DNA of 64,000 nt from Platycnemis pennipes (lineage: Eukaryota; Arthropoda; Insecta; Odonata; Platycnemididae), in contig OW121858.1 of the NCBI GenBank assembly GCA_933228895.1, forward strand, positions 29,907,859 through 29,971,858. The letters are read 5' to 3'. Positions 32,046 to 42,079 of this stretch are shown here, in pieces. The translations under genes and the position numbers were made by a program. The notes under the pieces are model-generated. The model ran no database searches and was not told where the DNA came from. It saw nothing but the letters and a program-made list of their open reading frames with translations. Positions within the stretch are counted from its first letter, which is position 1. Each line of letters starts with the position of its first letter.

Positions 32046-32500
32046 CACTCGAGTTTGAATATTAATAACAAATTAAAAAGCTGGACCAAATGAAAAACCA
32101 ATCACGTCGTAATTTTCCTTATTTCATTCTGTGTTATTGGATGGCAGACATAAATTTTTAAACGGCATTTTCATATTTTTTACGACAGTTTTAACGTAAA
32201 AAGTGCCGGTTTTAGACTGTGTTCGAGCGAAGCACCGACTTTGATGACTCGTAAATCAATTAAAAGGCGTTCAATTGCAACCAAAGTTTTAAGAATGACA
32301 GATATACATGTTTCCCATGCACTCTGTACGTTTCCTGTGTGTAACTTTAATAGCAGAAAAGTTGTGATCAATTTTATAAAAAGTTGGCATTTCAAAACTG
32401 GGGTGTCGTAAGATTTCGTTCTTGCTCGCGTTATAATCCACGTGTCCTGAATGTATCCAATATGTAATTGTCTAATATTTAAACTCATGCGTTTAATTTT

Positions 32501-32627
32501 TAATCGATTGGTATTTAACTGGCGAAAGCGAACTCCCACCATTGGCAAGCGACCGGCGTGGTTTAAGCCGTGCAGTGTTGCCTTGCCGATGAAGCTCGCT
32601 TTCGCCAGTATAAATACCAACCGATTA
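32501..32627. repeat. Local inverted repeat at the left arm/core junction
   Basis: TAATCGATTGGTATTTAACT (32501) with GGCGAAAGCGA just inside pairs with TCGCTTTCGCC and AGTATAAATACCAACCGATTA ending near 32627. The right half (from GCCGTGCAGTGTTGCCTTGC at 32567) is also a direct copy of the start of the right arm at 33357. The junction therefore probably records two joined units. Confidence 0.8.
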
Positions 32628-32629
32628 AA

Positions 32630-33371
32630 GAAGTTGATCCGAAAATTGAAAGTCATGTCATTTCTTTATATTTTCAGCACTTATAGAACTAAAGTTCCTC
32701 TGTATAATACATTAAAGATAATTATACCAACCCATACTCCTTTTTGCACAAATTGCATTTGAAATTACATACGATTAACGGCGAGAATGGCCGTCACATG
32801 GGAATATAACGTTAAAAAATAGCATACTGACATGTCATTTTTGCATTAAAACTGATATTTTATGCGTAATTCCACAAGAAATAAAATGACACGAAAAAAA
32901 AGGCATCAACCCACCGTATTTTTCGCTAAATCCACCAATTACTGCGCTTATAGCAGACGAAATGCGTTAGTTGTCTTCAAGTGGCACTGCTGTCGCTCTA
33001 GCCAAAATGCATGGCGTATGAATAATATCATTACTAATGAGATATTAAAGAATAATTCAGAAAAATATTATTATATAACCTTTGATAGTAATATTCTCGT
33101 GTTATACATTAGTAAATTCATTGAGTACATGAATTTATTTCTTTAAGGTTAATGCTGAATTGACTTCACATTCGAGCTGATTAAAATTATCATAAAAAAT
33201 AAATCCTTCGACTTAACATCGTATTTCTTGTGATACTTGGCTTAGGTAATTTTATTTGTGAAGTAAGGATCACTTAGCAGGCATATATACTCGTACTTAA
33301 ATTAATAAGATTCCTCAGACACCTTGACTCAAGCAGTCGCGAGCCAACCTCCTTAAGCCGTGCAGTGTTGC
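32630..33371 (+). mobile_element. Family D element, copy 4 (most complete)
   Basis: From AGTTGATCCGAAAATTG through ATACCAACCCATACTCC, GGCGAGAATGGCCGTCACAT, CAAGTGGCACTGCTGTCGC, GAGTACATGAATTTATTTC, GTGAAGTAAGGATCACTTAG and CAAGCAGTCGCGAGCCAAC. This is the reference copy for the other D pieces at 12186-14013 and 27786-28285. It has no coding capacity beyond short frames. Confidence 0.85.
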
Positions 33372-33870
33372 CTTGCCGATGGAGCTCGCTTTCACCAGTA
33401 TAAACCCCAATCGATTTAAATTAAACTCATCTGTTGAAATATTAGACAATTACATATTGGATACGTTCAGGACATGCGGGTTATAACGCGACCAAGAACG
33501 AAATTATACGACACCCCAGTTTTGAAATGCCAACTTTTTATAAAATTCATCACAATTTTTCTTCTATTAAAGTTATACACTGGAAACTTACACAGCGCAT
33601 GGAAAACATATGCATCTATCATTCTTCAAACTTTAGTTGCAATTGCACGCCTTTATATTGATTAACGAGTCATCAAAGTCTGCGATTCGCTTGAAAACCG
33701 ACTAAAACCGGCATTTTTTACGTTACAACTGTTGTAAAAAATATGAAAATCTGCTTAAAAAATTTAACTCTGCTATTCTGTAACACAGAATGAAATAAGG
33801 AAAATTACGGCGTGATTAGTTTTTCTGTAAGCCCAGCTTTTAATTTGTTATTCGTATTCAAACTCAAGTG

Positions 33871-34509
33871 CACATACTTTCATCGCCGACAGTAGGGTTA
33901 TAATCGTGGTTAAATTTGCATTGGTTCGCGAGACAAATCACATGAGGATTAATGCACTATTATAATAGTAATAAGAAGTTTTTATTACTTCCCAAAGCAA
34001 CATTCACAAAAAAGTAAAAAAACAACGATTTCATGCAAACAATTTAGCAAGCTTTTGGTAGCCTCAAAGAAAACACAGAGTTGAGGCTACCTTCACGAAA
34101 GTGCATATTTTCATAATAACAATAGAAACATTATTGATAAAATAAACAAATAATAAATAAAATACAGTTTTGCAATGAGCCAAACAGGTTTATTACAATA
34201 AATACAAGAACTTCACACCATAATATTATATAAATAGTCCACACTGGGCTGAGGGTAATAATCCATTCCCCTGCCATTTGAAGGAATTTAGTTTTGATAT
34301 TAATATTGACCTTTGTATTCGCTCAAATTGTATACTTTACGTCCCATATACATAAAGTATCTTTTAAAGAAAAATTTGTTAGGCTTAATTGGAGTTAAGC
34401 ACATGCATAGAATTTATTTCGAAGATTATATTGAGTTCTTCGCAAGCGTTTGTTTCCACTTCTTAAATAATAAAATCCAAGGACTTTATAAATCTATAAA
34501 TGCCTAAAT
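33871..34509. other. Unassigned AT-rich stretch
   Basis: No gene recognised. TAGCCTCAAAGAAAACACAG near 34059 and GTTGAGGCTACCTTCACG near 34081 contain a small inverted pair (TAGCCTCAA / TTGAGGCTA). Confidence 0.4.
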
Positions 34510-35279
34510 GGAAAAAATGCATTAAATTTCTTCCTCAAAGATTATTGATGCACTTGATGCGAAAATTTCTCACCAATTCAAATACATAAACCAAATTTTT
34601 CTACGCCCACCACAAAGATTATTAAATGATATTGAAATGTTCCCGAAAATTGACGAAAGTCACGTGACCTGAAACGCCTTCTGACGTCACTGCACTGTAT
34701 AGGTTCCATATTGCTACGGAGACAGACATTTATATTTAACAATAAACAAAGTGAATATATTGTTTTGAGGTTTATAGCCGTTTCTCGTACGAAACGATGA
34801 CTGAAAAAATACTTAAAAAAGCACATTCCGACAATTTCCTTTGCTTGACTCCCTTATGGCGGCGTTCTTCTTAAAATAAAAACCAGCGATTGCATAGACG
34901 TAGTAGAAATTCTTGGGCACTAAACAGGCATTTTATAATTAATGGACGATTTGCTTGTTACCATCCATACTACGTAAATAAAAAATCGAATACATTCGTT
35001 TATTTAATTAAACAAATGAGATAAATACATACGCTATCGCCAAGTATTAATTTAACAACTTACCTCCGCGCATAGCAACAGATAAACAACGCCCTTAGTG
35101 ATACCGTGCCGTGACGTCATGCGATGACGTCGTGTTTTAATAAGCTGCCGAAAAGGTACAATCTTCAAAGAGTAATATCTTTGTTACTCAACTTAATTCT
35201 TCAGCAGAATTTTCGCCAAGCATATTTTAGCTAATAAACTTCACATGCAAAGAGTTATAAAAAATAGTGCATGTTCCCC
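34510..35279 (-). mobile_element. Family C element, copy 4
   Basis: Same order as copy 3: GATGCACTTGATGCG, CTTCTGACGTCACTGCACTG, ATGGCGGCGTTCTTCTT and CATGCGATGACGTCGTG, ending GTGCATGTTCCCC. The left terminus has drifted (GGAAAAAATGCATTAAATT). The right flank ATTTT and the left flank AAAT keep the AT adjacency. Confidence 0.88.
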
Positions 35280-35504
35280 ATTTTAACAATTTGAATGGAA
35301 AAATTAGGGGAACGAGTTACAGTATTTCGATTTACCTGCAATCATTCTAATTATTCTTTTTTTTTGCACTACTTTAATTGGTTGAAGCATATTTATAGGG
35401 CCTATATCTATAGATAAAATATAGATATAGGGCGAGGTGTCGATATCGCAAGAAAGATTTTTCACGTCGTTAGTTAACTTGTAAAATGTCACTGCAATAA
35501 CTGC
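35280..35504. other. Unassigned; small hairpin at about 35401-35432
   Basis: CCTATATCTATA and TATAGATATAGG form a 12-bp stem around a GATAAAA-type loop. Otherwise nothing is recognised. Confidence 0.5.
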
Positions 35505-35880
35505 AAATAAGTATTTGTTCATTGATTCCCTCATGACAAGAAAATTAGGAAATTCGCTATGCTAAAAAAACAAAGATTTAAAAATAAGTTTTACACTACT
35601 CAAGACTATAATTTTAGTTCAGAGGAGGCATTGCATCCACTTGAAACTTCTTCAAAATCCCCACAGATGGCTCCCTATTGCCTAATCCTCGGACAGTTTT
35701 CATTTGTTTTCCGTGTAAGAACGTAAAGAGATGTCCCACTTACTTACTAGACGGTCTCACGTTACGCGCTATTCGAATGTCTGTTGTTTCCGTTCTAATG
35801 CGCCATCTACTATTCACGTATTACCATAAACGACTGACGTCACCCGTTTACGTCGACGGTGTCCCAGCCTTTATATAAAT
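35505..35880. repeat. Family Q dispersed repeat, copy 2
   Basis: Shares ATTGCATCCACTTG, CAGTTTTCATTTG, GGTCTCACGTTACGCGC and AAACGACTGACGTCACCCGT with 21170-21565. It abuts the 195-bp array at GGTGTCCCAGCCTTTA. Confidence 0.8.
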
Positions 35881-36460
35881 TTTTTAATGAAATCACAAAA
35901 CACCAATTTTTACCACGTGCGAAAACCTCTTCATCCTCTTCATCATTGCGAGTAGAAGAAATTCCGTATGTCCGTGCATACTAAGATGGCCGGTGGCTTC
36001 ACAAATCAGCTTCGATGTCTCCTGGAGCACGTACTCTACCTCCATGGTTTTGACATGCCAGCCTTAACATTGAATCTTTTAATGAGATAACAAAACACCA
36101 ATTTTTACAACGTACGAAAACCTCTTCATCCGCTTCATGAGCGCGAGTAGAAGAAAGTCCGTATGTCCGTGCTTACCAAGGTGTCCTGTGGCTTCACAAA
36201 TCAGCTTCGATGTCTCCTGCAGTACGTACACTACCTCCATGGTTTTGGCATGCCAGCCTTTACATTGAATCTTTTATTGAAATCACAAATCACCAATTTC
36301 AACCACGCGCGAAAAAATCATCTCCTTCATCATCGCGAGCAGAAGAAAGTCCGTATGTCCGTGCTTACCAAGGTGGCCGGTGGTTTCACAAATCAGTTTC
36401 GATGCCTCCTGCAGCACGTACTCTACCTCGATGGTTTTGACATGCCACCCTTTGCCACAC
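35875..36460. repeat. 195-bp tandem repeat, three units
   Basis: AACAC(C)AATTTTTAC.ACG-type unit starts lie at about 35894, 36089 and 36284. Each is followed by GAAAACCTCTTCATC, GAGTAGAAGAAA, TCCGTATGTCCGTGC, GGCTTCACAAATCAGCTTCG and CTACCTCCATGGTTTTG. 195 bp is 65 codons, which explains the long plus-strand open frame at 36163-36495. The peptide (SVLTKV, GFTNQ.RCLLQ) resembles nothing I know. Confidence 0.9.
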
Positions 36461-37140
36461 GACGTTTCCCCGGCTGCCAGGGTGACAATATGTAGATGTG
36501 GTCGAGGAAGATTGCATAGGGGGTGATTTCCTCGCAGCCGACACCGCTAATGCCTCCAACTCGGTCTCCCAAGCCATCAAAACTTTAAGATATCCCCCTC
36601 CAACCCCCAGAATCTCTCATCCAAGACGCTGGACCGAAGACAGCTTCATCTCCAGGCCATATGTCTCATCCAGCCTCCCGTCAAGGAATCACCAAACCCC
36701 TCCTTAGCTCTCCAAAACCCTTTTTGGATAGCAGGAAGGCGGGATAAAGGGGGAGTTGGAAGACCGGGGTCCTTTTTAGGCCGAGGGTTGGGTATTGTCA
36801 TCTTCCCTCCCTTGTCAAAGGCTTCGTACCCTGTCCCCCCCCCCAAAGAAACCCCTTCTCCTGACAAATGACTTCTTGATAGGCCAGGGAACTCAACACA
36901 CTGAATATTAATGCCCCCTGTCCAGGGCCGCTTCCTTATCTCACCCTTCCTCGCCTCCCAGGCCGAGAAAAACCCTTTCTCTCTGATGTACCCCTGCTCG
37001 AGTCGGGGCATCAGGCCCTTTTTACCCCTCCTCTCGAACCCTGATGCCGGAGGACCAACTCCTCTGCGTTAAGGGTATCCGTCCTGACTCCCTAATCTGA
37101 CTCGGGAAGCAACTCCTTGGGTTAATCTTCCCTCTCCTAT
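36461..37140. other. GC-rich, pyrimidine-biased unassigned stretch
   Basis: C-runs (CCCCCCCCCC near 36835) and short frames on both strands. No conserved domain was seen in the roughly 120-codon minus-strand frame at 36646-37011, which looks compositional. Confidence 0.4.
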
Positions 37141-38788
37141 CTTATTTCTTCTCTACGACGTTCGCTGTTTGGACTAGATGACTACTAGATGTCTTCTCTA
37201 ATTTGGATCGGAGCGTCTTGTCTTCCACAGTATCACACAAAAGGAAATAGGGTAGTTCCCTATCATTTTTTTATTGTCTTGATCGAAATTTCATGACCTC
37301 TGGAGTACGTGTTTTAAGCCGTTCGATTTTTAAATGACGTTAAGTATTTTTCCTCACTAATTAAAAAGTGAAAAAAATCATTGGCGCGAAAACGCGATGG
37401 CCAAACTATTGCATTCCGGTTAATCCTACGTGTGACGTCAAACTATTTCCTCTACTTGCCACCACGTGGTGCTGCGAACGCTTCCAAGTAGACGCTGCAC
37501 TCCGTTAAAGCTTATTAATTAGTATCGGAGGTGTATTTATTCCGTTAATTAATTATAATTTACTTTTAGGTATTTATTTAATATTACTTGTGCAGTCGAT
37601 TCGTTTAAAATCAGTTAGTATTCCTTTCACAAGCATGCCATGTAGTTCCCCCATCGCCGCACGACCTTCACGCCATGCTTCGTTGTAGCAGAAGACACAA
37701 CGAGCAGGACGTCCTTGAGCCTATAATAAAACGACTAATTATTAACCACGTTTAACTGAGAATACTTTTCAACTTTTATAGTTTTCACAGGCTAATGCTA
37801 ATTAATATTCACTTGAGCTGAGGGGCCCTGAAATACAATGGTAAGTTCAGGAGACGAATTTTCCTATGCCTCGCAACGTAAACTACCTACCTGTTACGTC
37901 AGCAAGAAGACAGCGCACCCCGCCATTTCAGAGCCTTTTCAAACGATCTTAAAATTAACATTTAACTCTCTTGTAAACTGGGATTTCTCAATACAATGTT
38001 TTTGCGTACATTAAATACATTTATGGCAGGGCACAAATCGCAATTGATGAAGTCTGTTTTCTTTGATGAAGGAAACTACGCTATTATGTAAAACAATCAT
38101 TATCTGAACTATAATGGATACTGTTGTATGAAGGAGATGTATTTTATGGATGATGACTTGTTGATACGGAACGGAATTTGTATCTATTTCAACGCTTATC
38201 GAAGAAAATTAGCCCGTTGGGCATTTCGGGTTTCATTATCATATTTGTAAAATATAGTAGGTGTACGAAAATTTTGAAGCTTTGTAAATTGTAAACCATT
38301 ATGAATAATGAGAAATTGTGATGGAAATGAATCCAATTTCTCATTATTGTTGCTGAAAATTGCCCTTTTCATGGCGAAATTGCGCTGAAAAACCCGTAGC
38401 GAGACGGTAGGAATTTTTTTCTGAGACGCAAAACAATCAATTGTTTAAAAAACATTTTTCTTTCATTGCAACCTACTTTGACTTGAAAAATTATTCGTCT
38501 GAAATAAAAAAGTAGAAGCTATGATGCGGAGTTTAAAAAAAAAAACAACATTGAAGTTAAATAATTCGTTACAAATGACTTAAGAAAACAGTTGAAAAGT
38601 GCCAGTCCACGAGAGTTAAAGCAGTTCACATTCGGTCAGACCTGAAAGTGTTAAAGTATTTCAGACCTGGAAAAAAATAGATTTTGGGCTCACCACTTAC
38701 TGTCCGTGCCAAAATCTTGTAGACTCGAGTTTAAACCTAGATAACTCCGAAACCGTTCATCGGATTTTCACGTTTTTAGCATATTAAT
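37141..38788. other. Unassigned stretch
   Basis: No gene recognised across 1.6 kb. A segment around 37240-37450 (TAGGGTAGTTCCCTATCATT, a CTGGAGTACG stretch and a ACGTGTGACGTCAAAC stretch) has the feel of a transposon end, but no partner was found. Small AATGAGAAATTG / CAATTTCTCATTATTG inverted motifs lie near 38306-38346. Confidence 0.4.
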
Positions 38789-39346
38789 TCAGATAATTTT
38801 GTTGTTGACGGAAAAAATTGTTAGAATATTGTTAAAAAATAAATTTTGGACCTTTTTCTTACTTTAGACTAAAAAAAAGGGCACATTTTTTCAGCGCGGC
38901 GTTGCCGGCGGAGTGTCCTGCTGTGGGCTCGCGCGTTTTTTCATGAAACATGAAATTCGATATAAAACAAGGTGATTACATCAGTTAAATGATGATATCT
39001 GATTCGCTCTGGAAATTCAAAGAGGAAGATGGCAGTTTTAGTCTCGTGGCGCCATGATGCGTAGTTGCCGAGAAAAAGTGCGGTCGTAAATGGAATGGCA
39101 TACCAATAAGTACTAAAGTTAAAAGATTGAAATTTCGCAGACGTGATAATAAAGATATAATTCACCTTGTGTTAAAATTTTGTTTCAATCAAACACTTAA
39201 CTTGGCAGTTATTAGACGTCAAAGCGACGCATGGCGCCGTAGCGCTAAAAAGATGTGCCCATTTTTTACTCTGACGTAAAAAACAGGTCTAAAAATTTGT
39301 TTTTTTTAAACTATTCTAACAATGTAGTCAGTCAACAACAAACTAA
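38789..39346. mobile_element. Inverted-repeat element of about 560 bp with arms of about 125 bp
   Basis: The left arm (38789-38910) has TTGTTGTTGACGG, ATTGTTAGAATATTG, AAGGGCACATTTTTTCAGCG and CGGCG. The right arm (39222-39346) has the inverse: CGCCGTAGCGCTAAAAAGAT, GTGCCCATTTTTTACTC, CTATTCTAACAATGTAG and GTCAACAACAAACTAATC. The interior (38911-39221) encodes nothing recognisable; its minus-strand frame of about 74 codons has no motif. Confidence 0.8.
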
Positions 39347-39348
39347 TC

Positions 39349-39373
39349 TAAATTATTATTATTATTATTATTT
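39349..39373. repeat. ATT microsatellite
   Basis: About seven ATT triplets ending in TATTTTC. Confidence 0.9.
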
Positions 39374-39492
39374 TCTTTGGATGGTTATTGACCACTTTAA
39401 TAATATGTGGGTTAATTTATGGAGGTTTGGTCGTCTTCTTTAATAAATTCGACTTCCTTCTTTTTCTGCCGACGTTTCGCCTTATTTTATTA

Positions 39493-39733
39493 TGGCTTCT
39501 TCAGGGCTACAGTACAATGCAAGGAGTACACTTGGTAATAATTATAATATTACAAAGGTTAAAAAGTTTTCAAATATAAATTTAGTACCTCAATTTGTGT
39601 TACCATTGTCGCCGTATTAATCTTTAAAAAATTTAATCCTTTGAAGTACTAAAATATTTGAAAACTTTTTTATCTTTGTAGTATTATAATTATTACCAAC
39701 TATACTCCTGGCATTGTAATGTATCCCTGAAGA
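39493..39733. repeat. Hairpin with arms of about 100 bp
   Basis: CTTCTTCAGGG, GGAGTACACTTGGTAATAAT and AAAAAGTTTTCAAATAT on the left pair with ATATTTGAAAACTTTTT, ATTATTACCAACTATACTCC and CCCTGAAGAAG on the right. The loop is about 50 bp, centred near 39615. Confidence 0.88.
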
Positions 39734-39740
39734 AGCCTTA

Positions 39741-40997
39741 GGCTGTATCCGAATTCATTAGCCATTAGGAATTAGCCATGTTCCTTAGGCCATCGAAGGT
39801 GCCTGAATTCTCCGATGACTAAAGGGAGCATTAATTCGGACGAAAGCTACAGTGTCGCAACCTACGGTGTAACAATGGTACTTTAAAACAAATGAGTAGC
39901 AATAACCTGAATTGAGGTACTCGCGGTAAAAGTTCTTTTGTTGTTTTTGAAGTTAAAAGGATGATCACCGGAGATATTCTGTTTTGAATTAAAAACTATT
40001 TTATCAGCAAATAAACTAGCTTAAGCCTGAGCATTGACATATATTGTTATTATATTATTATTTGATCAAATGCTCACTGTAGCGGTAAGACTTTCTCCAT
40101 TTTCGCCTACGTCTAGCATTACAAAGCCTTTATTTCCAGATATTCCAAGTAGCAATCACCTTTCGGTTATTATTTTACGTAATTTAATGCTTTTTCCATT
40201 ATAATTACACGAACTTTGTTTTGAAGTGCTTCAATTTACACCCTAATCCATGGTTACGTCCAAGTGCAATTTCGTACCTAGAGTACATCTACTTAATAAT
40301 TGTTAGTGCAGATAATAAAATGGAAAGGAACAGATCTGTTGGTGAAATACTCGGTTTGGTGATGAAATCGAGGCTGATGTCATTTACTAAATATCGGCCG
40401 CGTTTTATTACAAATAATGTACAAGCAGATGAGAAAACTACCGTACGAATTTCAAAAACTCATATCAGCCAATTCAACCACTTGCCTCTCAATTATTCTT
40501 CAAGAAACAGAAAAGCAATTTATCTCACCTATTTAAAGAAATATTTGTGTTCTTTGAATATTTACCACTCCGAGTTTAATGTCTTAGCAAGATATAGTCA
40601 TGAATTATTTTCCGTTATACGCTTAGGAATTGCCTATTTAATTTATATTTGTCATTTTTAACATTTGAATTTCAATCTTTCTGATGGGAATAAAACGAAA
40701 TAATATCAAACTCACACATGAAGTATTTCGTCGGCTCCTTTGTGAGCAATAAACATCGCTCAAGTAATTGTTTACATTTTGTTGCCACAACAACCATTCT
40801 TCTACCCTCCAAAGGCGCTAAGAATTATGGGATGGTTTTTAAAGATGGCGACGAAAAAGGATACACTTCATGCTCACTTTGTTGAAGGCAACATTAGGTG
40901 ACTAAACTGATGCCTACGAATTCGGACACACTACAAGATGGCTTCCTCCCTTAGAAGGGAGCATTTAGGCAGCTAATTGGCGAATTCGGACACGGCC
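39741..40997. mobile_element. PIF/Harbinger-like element with TTA target
   Basis: The termini are GGCTGTATCCGAATTC at the left and GAATTCGGACACGGCC at the right. They are bounded by TTA at 39738-39740 and 40998-41000. Subterminal GGGAGCATTAATTCGGACG and AAGGGAGCATTTAGGCAGC are related. A 3-bp TTA duplication and GGC-type ends fit PIF/Harbinger. An open frame of 146 codons at 40221-40661 shows no recognisable domain, so the element is probably non-autonomous. Confidence 0.78.
40221..40661 (+). CDS. Hypothetical 146-codon frame inside the Harbinger-like element
   Basis: I do not recognise this protein. It begins MKCFNLHPNPW, has an internal MERNRSVGEILGLVMKSRLM that could be an alternative start, a basic and Ser/Thr-rich middle, and a hydrophobic end (LGIAYLIYICHF). 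No DDE, Myb or zinc-binding pattern is visible. It lies wholly inside the element at 39741-40997, so if real it would be an element protein. A chance frame is equally likely: the only support is its length in AT-rich DNA. Confidence 0.2.
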   Translation: MKCFNLHPNPWLRPSAISYLEYIYLIIVSADNKMERNRSVGEILGLVMKSRLMSFTKYRPRFITNNVQADEKTTVRISKTHISQFNHLPLNYSSRNRKAIYLTYLKKYLCSLNIYHSEFNVLARYSHELFSVIRLGIAYLIYICHF

Positions 40998-41102
40998 TTA
41001 GTGTAAGAGGACGAAACGTAGGCAAAGAAAGAAGGAAGTTGAATTTCTTAAAAAAAAAAAGGCGACCAAACCTCCATAATTTAACCCACCTAATATTATT
41101 AA

Positions 41103-41320
41103 TATTATTTGACAGGACATACTGCTTGGTTCGGGCATATAATCGCCTTCTTTTGATCATAATCGTCATAAGAAGGACTTTGAGGTCATAATCGCTTTGG
41201 TACACGCCTGTTGGCGTTTGTATACGGGCTAACCAGTTCGCAATACCATTCCTGATGTCAGGATCGCCTCTGGAACTGTGGTGACGTGCTAAGAATGCCT
41301 TGGTGAACACAATACGACCT
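41103..41320. other. Unassigned stretch
   Basis: No feature beyond mixed sequence (a CATAATCG motif recurs three times near 41140-41190). Confidence 0.3.
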
Positions 41321-41900
41321 CCTAGGAGACGTTAAGGAGTGTGAATTTGCTGTCGGTGGCTTCCTTTGGAGAAAGAGAGAGAGAGAGACAGGAAGTCGGA
41401 GAAATAAAGGAAGCTCGCGCAAGAAGATGAGATTGAATATTTGGAATATGGAATAAGGAAATTTTCTTAGCAGGGTGGGGAGGGATGGGGGGGGGAGACT
41501 GGTTAAGGCGTCCTCCCTTGCCCGGGAAAGATGATATGAAGATGTTATGTAAAACCCTAGGGTGCTTCCCTTCTCCGCGAAACCCTTGGAGGGATAGGGG
41601 GGGAACCGTGGTTTTCGGGGGTTCGGTAAGCATCCCATTTAAATGCAGATTCCCGTATTTGTCACCATAAGGGATGGTTCTTCGGGGAGGGTATGTGGAG
41701 GGGGGGCGGAGGGTTTGGATATGTACAGGGGGAGGGAAAGAATGCCCTGGGAAGGTTTTAGGGTGTGGGGAAAGGGAACATTCGAATTTTTTTCGCCGGG
41801 GGTTGATGTGGGTGAACGTGAAACAATGATTTCCGTGGAAATGGAATATTATTGCGAACCCATGCCTCGTTTTATTTAAATCAGAGACACCCTCAGTTAG
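41321..41900. other. GC-rich, purine-biased stretch with G-runs
   Basis: Many G-runs on the plus strand (GGGATGGGGGGGGGAG at 41483, GGGGGGGCGGAGGG at 41701) and a GA microsatellite near 41370. The minus-strand frame of 193 codons is Pro/Ser/His-rich and looks compositional. I do not call it a gene. It could form G-quadruplexes. Confidence 0.45.
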
Positions 41901-42079
41901 CACCCTCCCAGAAAAATAGATAAATATTTCTTATTTCTGGTTTGAAATGCACAGATACATGCATAAACATATGAGTCCAGATATATATATATGGAAAGTT
42001 GGAGGTCTATAGCTCGTTTCCAGGCTCAGTTGAACTTAACTGTATAGCTGGGACTTATTTGAGAGCTGTAAAACGATAT
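41901..42079. other. Unassigned; short TA run
   Basis: ATATATATAT near 41980; nothing else recognised. Confidence 0.3.

Larger units (their letters stand above)
32046..33870. mobile_element. Element of about 1.8 kb with arms near 500 bp, enclosing family D
   Basis: The left arm (32046-32549) and the right arm (33372-33870) are inverted copies. Paired landmarks are CACTCGAGTTTGAAT / ATTCAAACTCAAGTG, TTTTCCTTATTTCATTCTGT on opposite strands, TGCCGGTTTTAG / CTAAAACCGGCA, AAAAGTTGGCATTTCAAAAC / GTTTTGAAATGCCAACTTTT and ATATGTAATTGTCTAATATT / ATATTAGACAATTACATAT. The core between the arms is family D. Arms this long are typical of fold-back or long-TIR DNA transposons. I find no transposase. A target duplication is not evident (flanks AATTACGTT and CACATACTT). 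Confidence 0.85.
39399..41102. mobile_element. Palindromic element interrupted by a Harbinger-like insertion
   Basis: The outer arms are inverted. GGGTTAATTTATGGAGGTTT and GGTCG at 39409 pair with CGACC and AAACCTCCATAATTTAACCC near 41063. AATTCGACTTCCTTCTT and GACGTTTCGCC pair with AGAAGGAAGTTGAATTTC and GACGAAACG. Between them lies an inner hairpin (39493-39733) and the foreign 1.26-kb element at 39741-40997. Removing that element leaves a symmetric fold-back of about 0.45 kb. Confidence 0.75.

Noticed and set aside
32180..32656. 158-codon minus-strand open frame
   Set aside because: It lies in the long inverted arm and the local inverted repeat. The opposite arm does not preserve the frame.
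41322..41903. 193-codon minus-strand open frame
   Set aside because: It lies in a strongly G/C-skewed stretch, is rich in Pro, Ser and His, has overlapping frames on the other strand, and shows no domain.
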